A DNA stretch of 16,361 nucleotides from Firmicutes bacterium UBA4981 (GTDB lineage Bacteria > Bacillota > SHA-98 > UBA4971), in assembly GCA_002398515.1 (NCBI GenBank), contig DGZL01000020.1, positions 1 through 16,361 on the forward strand. The letters run 5' to 3'. Position numbers and translations under genes: made by a program. The notes under the pieces were generated by a model, which did not search any database, was not told where the DNA came from, and was given only the letters and a program-made list of their open reading frames with translations. Each line of letters opens with the position of its first letter. Positions within the stretch are counted from its first letter, which is position 1. This document shows, piece after piece, positions 14,524 through 16,361 of this stretch.

Positions 14524-15804
14524 TTATTCCGCTTCGATACGCTCAAGACCTCCCATATATGGTCTCAGCGCCTCAGGGATAACTACTGATCCGTCTGCTT
14601 CCTGGTAATTCTCGAGGATTGCTGCAATAGTGCGGCCGACCGCAACACCTGACCCGTTCAGCGTATGGACATACTCAGGTTTCGCCCCAGGCTCAGGCCT
14701 GTAACGAATGTTAGCCCGCCTTGCCTGAAAGTCCTCAAAGTTGCTGCAGGAAGATATCTCAACATATCGGCCGTAGCTTGGCATCCATACCTCAGGATCA
14801 TACTTCTTGGCTGCAGCGAACCCTACATCCCCTGTGCACATCATAACGACTCGATAAGGCAGCTCAAGGCGCTTTAGTACCTCCTCAGCATTGCCCACTA
14901 ACTTCTCCAGCTCATCATAGGACGTCCCAGGCTTTACAAATTTCACCAACTCCACCTTATCAAATTGGTGTTGTCTGATGAGCCCCCTGGTATCTCTGCC
15001 TGCAGAGCCCGCCTCTGCCCTAAAGCAAGCAGTATATGCCACATGATATATGGGAAGGTCGTCATGATTTAGGATCTCATCTCTATAGAGATTGGTGACC
15101 GGCACCTCCGCCGTAGGAGTTAAGTAATAATCCGTGCCCTCACAATGGAACATATCCTCAGCAAACTTCGGTAGCTGGCCTGTGCCAATCATGCTTTCGG
15201 TGTTAACGAGAACCGGAGGATAGATCTCGGTATAACCATGCTCACCGGTGTGAAGATCTATCATGAACGCCACAAGTGCCCGGGAAAGACGAGCGCCGGC
15301 CCCTCGAAGGACAGTAAACCTGGCGCCTGATATCTTAGCAGCCCTCTCAAAATCCAAGATACCGAGATTGACTCCGATGTCCCAGTGGGCCTTCGGCTCA
15401 AAGTCAAAGGTTGTCGGCTCTCTCCACCGTCTGACTTCCACGTTTTCAGATTCATCCTTGCCGTAAGGCACTGATTCGTGGGGGATGTTCGGTATCGAGA
15501 GAAGAATATCAGATATCGTCTTTTCCATCTGACGGATAGCGTCATCCATCTCCTTTATCCGCTCTCCGACTTCCCGCATCTCAAGGATGGCGCCTTTGGT
15601 ATCCCGGCCTTCCCTCTTCATTGAGGCAATTTCGTTTGATACCTCGTTGCGTCGTTGCTTAAGCTTCTCCACTTCATAGACAAGCTTCCTTCGTTCTTCA
15701 TCATTTAGGAGCAGCATATCAACTACACCGGTATCCTCGCCGCGCCTTGTAAGGCTGTCTCTGACAAGTTTGGGATCCTCTCTGATCGTCTTAATGTCTA
15801 TCAT
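14524..15804 (-). CDS. serS: Seryl-tRNA synthetase
   Basis: Charges tRNA-Ser with serine (class II synthetase), 426 residues from ATG 15802-15804, which is preceded by GGAGGGGTATAT. The open frame extends 11 codons further up without a better start. The N-terminal long-helix coiled coil that grips the tRNA-Ser variable arm is at about 25-105 (RRKLVYEVEKLKQRRNEVSNEI onward). Motif 2 is FRAEAGSAGRDTRGLIRQHQF-DKVE (about 260-285) and motif 3 is NGSGVAVGRTIAAILENYQ (about 380-398). TAEVPVTNLYRDEIL before motif 2 is also typical. It is controlled by a T-box leader directly upstream. Two tRNA-Ser genes and a cysteine synthase lie downstream on the same strand. Confidence 0.97.
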   Translation of the reverse strand: MIDIKTIREDPKLVRDSLTRRGEDTGVVDMLLLNDEERRKLVYEVEKLKQRRNEVSNEIASMKREGRDTKGAILEMREVGERIKEMDDAIRQMEKTISDILLSIPNIPHESVPYGKDESENVEVRRWREPTTFDFEPKAHWDIGVNLGILDFERAAKISGARFTVLRGAGARLSRALVAFMIDLHTGEHGYTEIYPPVLVNTESMIGTGQLPKFAEDMFHCEGTDYYLTPTAEVPVTNLYRDEILNHDDLPIYHVAYTACFRAEAGSAGRDTRGLIRQHQFDKVELVKFVKPGTSYDELEKLVGNAEEVLKRLELPYRVVMMCTGDVGFAAAKKYDPEVWMPSYGRYVEISSCSNFEDFQARRANIRYRPEPGAKPEYVHTLNGSGVAVGRTIAAILENYQEADGSVVIPEALRPYMGGLERIEAE

Positions 15805-15862
15805 ATATACCCCTCCATTACCCTCAGGATTACCCATCCGTATTCAGTATAACCATATGAAG

Positions 15863-15899
15863 AAGCCTCTCGTCCATCAAGTACCAGGACGAGAGGCTT
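15863..15899 (-). terminator. T-box-controlled terminator of serS
   Basis: Stem AAGCCTCTCGTCC / GGACGAGAGGCTT, 13 perfect base pairs with an 11-nt loop, just after the T-box core. The following run (CTTCTTC) is only moderately U-rich. The upstream arm overlaps the region the antiterminator would use, as expected for a T-box switch. Confidence 0.88.
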
Positions 15900-16248
15900 G
15901 CCTCCCGCGTTGCCACCCTATTTGGTCTAAGTCAGGTTACCCTGTATATCTCCGCCCACGTGATGCCGGTCTGCCTTCACTGTTATTATCTAACAGAGGG
16001 CAGCTGCATACTAACAGAAGGCAGGTGCATATCGCAAAAGGGCTTACTGAATCTCAGACCCGCTCAAGCGTACGTTAACGGGTACACCCGGCTAGGCTTA
16101 CTCGGCGATAGTGCTGCCTTTCAACCCGCAGCTCAAAGGGGGATTCAGCTTGGCTTGGCACCGGTTCTCACCGTACCCGGCTCTCTTTAGCGCTAAAACC
16201 ATAGCTTACTCGTCCTTATCATTGCAAATAGATTCTCTTTTTGAGTTT
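15863..16248 (-). promoter_or_regulatory. Serine T-box riboswitch leader of serS
   Basis: A tRNA-sensing leader that lets serS be transcribed when uncharged tRNA-Ser builds up. On the minus strand, stem I begins near AAGGACGAGTAAGC and contains AGAGAGCCGGGTACGGTGAG. The specifier is in GCTGAA-TCC-CCCTTTGAG, so the codon is UCC (16141-16143), serine. The T-box core is AGGGTGGCAACGCG (15906-15919). Its TGGC bulge can pair with GCCA, the 3' end of both tRNA-Ser genes in this window (discriminator G). The linker contains a 21-bp tandem duplication (15990-16031). Confidence 0.95.
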
Positions 16249-16254
16249 GCGACT

Positions 16255-16283
16255 ATTATATCATCAGACGAATTTCAACTCAA
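16255..16283 (-). promoter_or_regulatory. Sigma-A promoter of the serS T-box leader
   Basis: Minus strand -35 TTGAGT (16278-16283), 17-bp spacer, perfect -10 TATAAT (16255-16260). The transcript would start near 16248, just before stem I. The remaining bases to 16361 show no feature I can support. Confidence 0.8.
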
Positions 16284-16361
16284 TACCTAAGGAGATGCCT
16301 TATTTGCAGCCTAGCCCATAGCCTCGCGCGCTAGGAGTCTATTCCAGTTGCGATCTACATC

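Noticed and set aside
15770..16190. Plus-strand open frames over the serS leader
   Set aside because: They overlap the T-box, terminator and promoter on the minus strand and show no protein family features.

Overview
The window looks like chromosome from a Gram-positive, Clostridia-like Firmicute. The main evidence is a serine T-box leader in front of serS, strong AGGAGG-type ribosome binding sites, sigma-A-type promoters with 17-bp spacers and CCA-encoding tRNA genes. No species can be named from the sequence alone.

Layout. Positions 1-3582 (all minus strand) are the edge of a mobile island: a type I restriction-modification pair (hsdM and the start of hsdS, cut by the window edge), a decayed gene with three in-frame stops, and a tyrosine recombinase. 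The recombinase lies just downstream of a tRNA-Arg(TCG) gene that stops after the anticodon stem but keeps its promoter. To the right is an internal fragment of a YgeY-type M20 hydrolase, then an intact, AT-richer ygeW carbamoyltransferase gene (4401-5591). The fragment looks like what is left of a ygeY-ygeW locus.

Positions 5628-7490 hold an islet. A secreted ankyrin-repeat protein lies between two direct copies of a tRNA-Ser locus. The right copy is a complete tRNA-Ser(GCT) with its promoter. The left copy has lost the tRNA interior, leaving a 38-nt near-perfect palindrome, and its -10 box is damaged. Next come an MFS efflux-type transporter (minus), a UPF0756/DUF441 membrane protein (plus) whose stop codon sits in a 24-bp minisatellite, and a SsuABC/TauABC-like ABC importer operon (binding protein, permease, ATPase; plus). 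The binding-protein and permease genes are separated by 460 bp of repeat- and hairpin-rich DNA.

The right end is a serine/cysteine block, all on the minus strand: serS behind its T-box leader, then a cysteine synthase, then tRNA-Ser(TGA). Seryl-tRNA synthetase, two intact tRNA-Ser genes and one broken copy therefore lie within about 11 kb, and the T-box reads a serine codon (UCC) and the tRNA-Ser 3' end.

I did not find a clear new multi-gene system. The most unusual items are the promoter-bearing half tRNA-Arg next to the recombinase, the duplicated tRNA-Ser locus flanking the ankyrin gene, a 21-bp tandem duplication inside the serS T-box leader, and several intergenic minisatellites.
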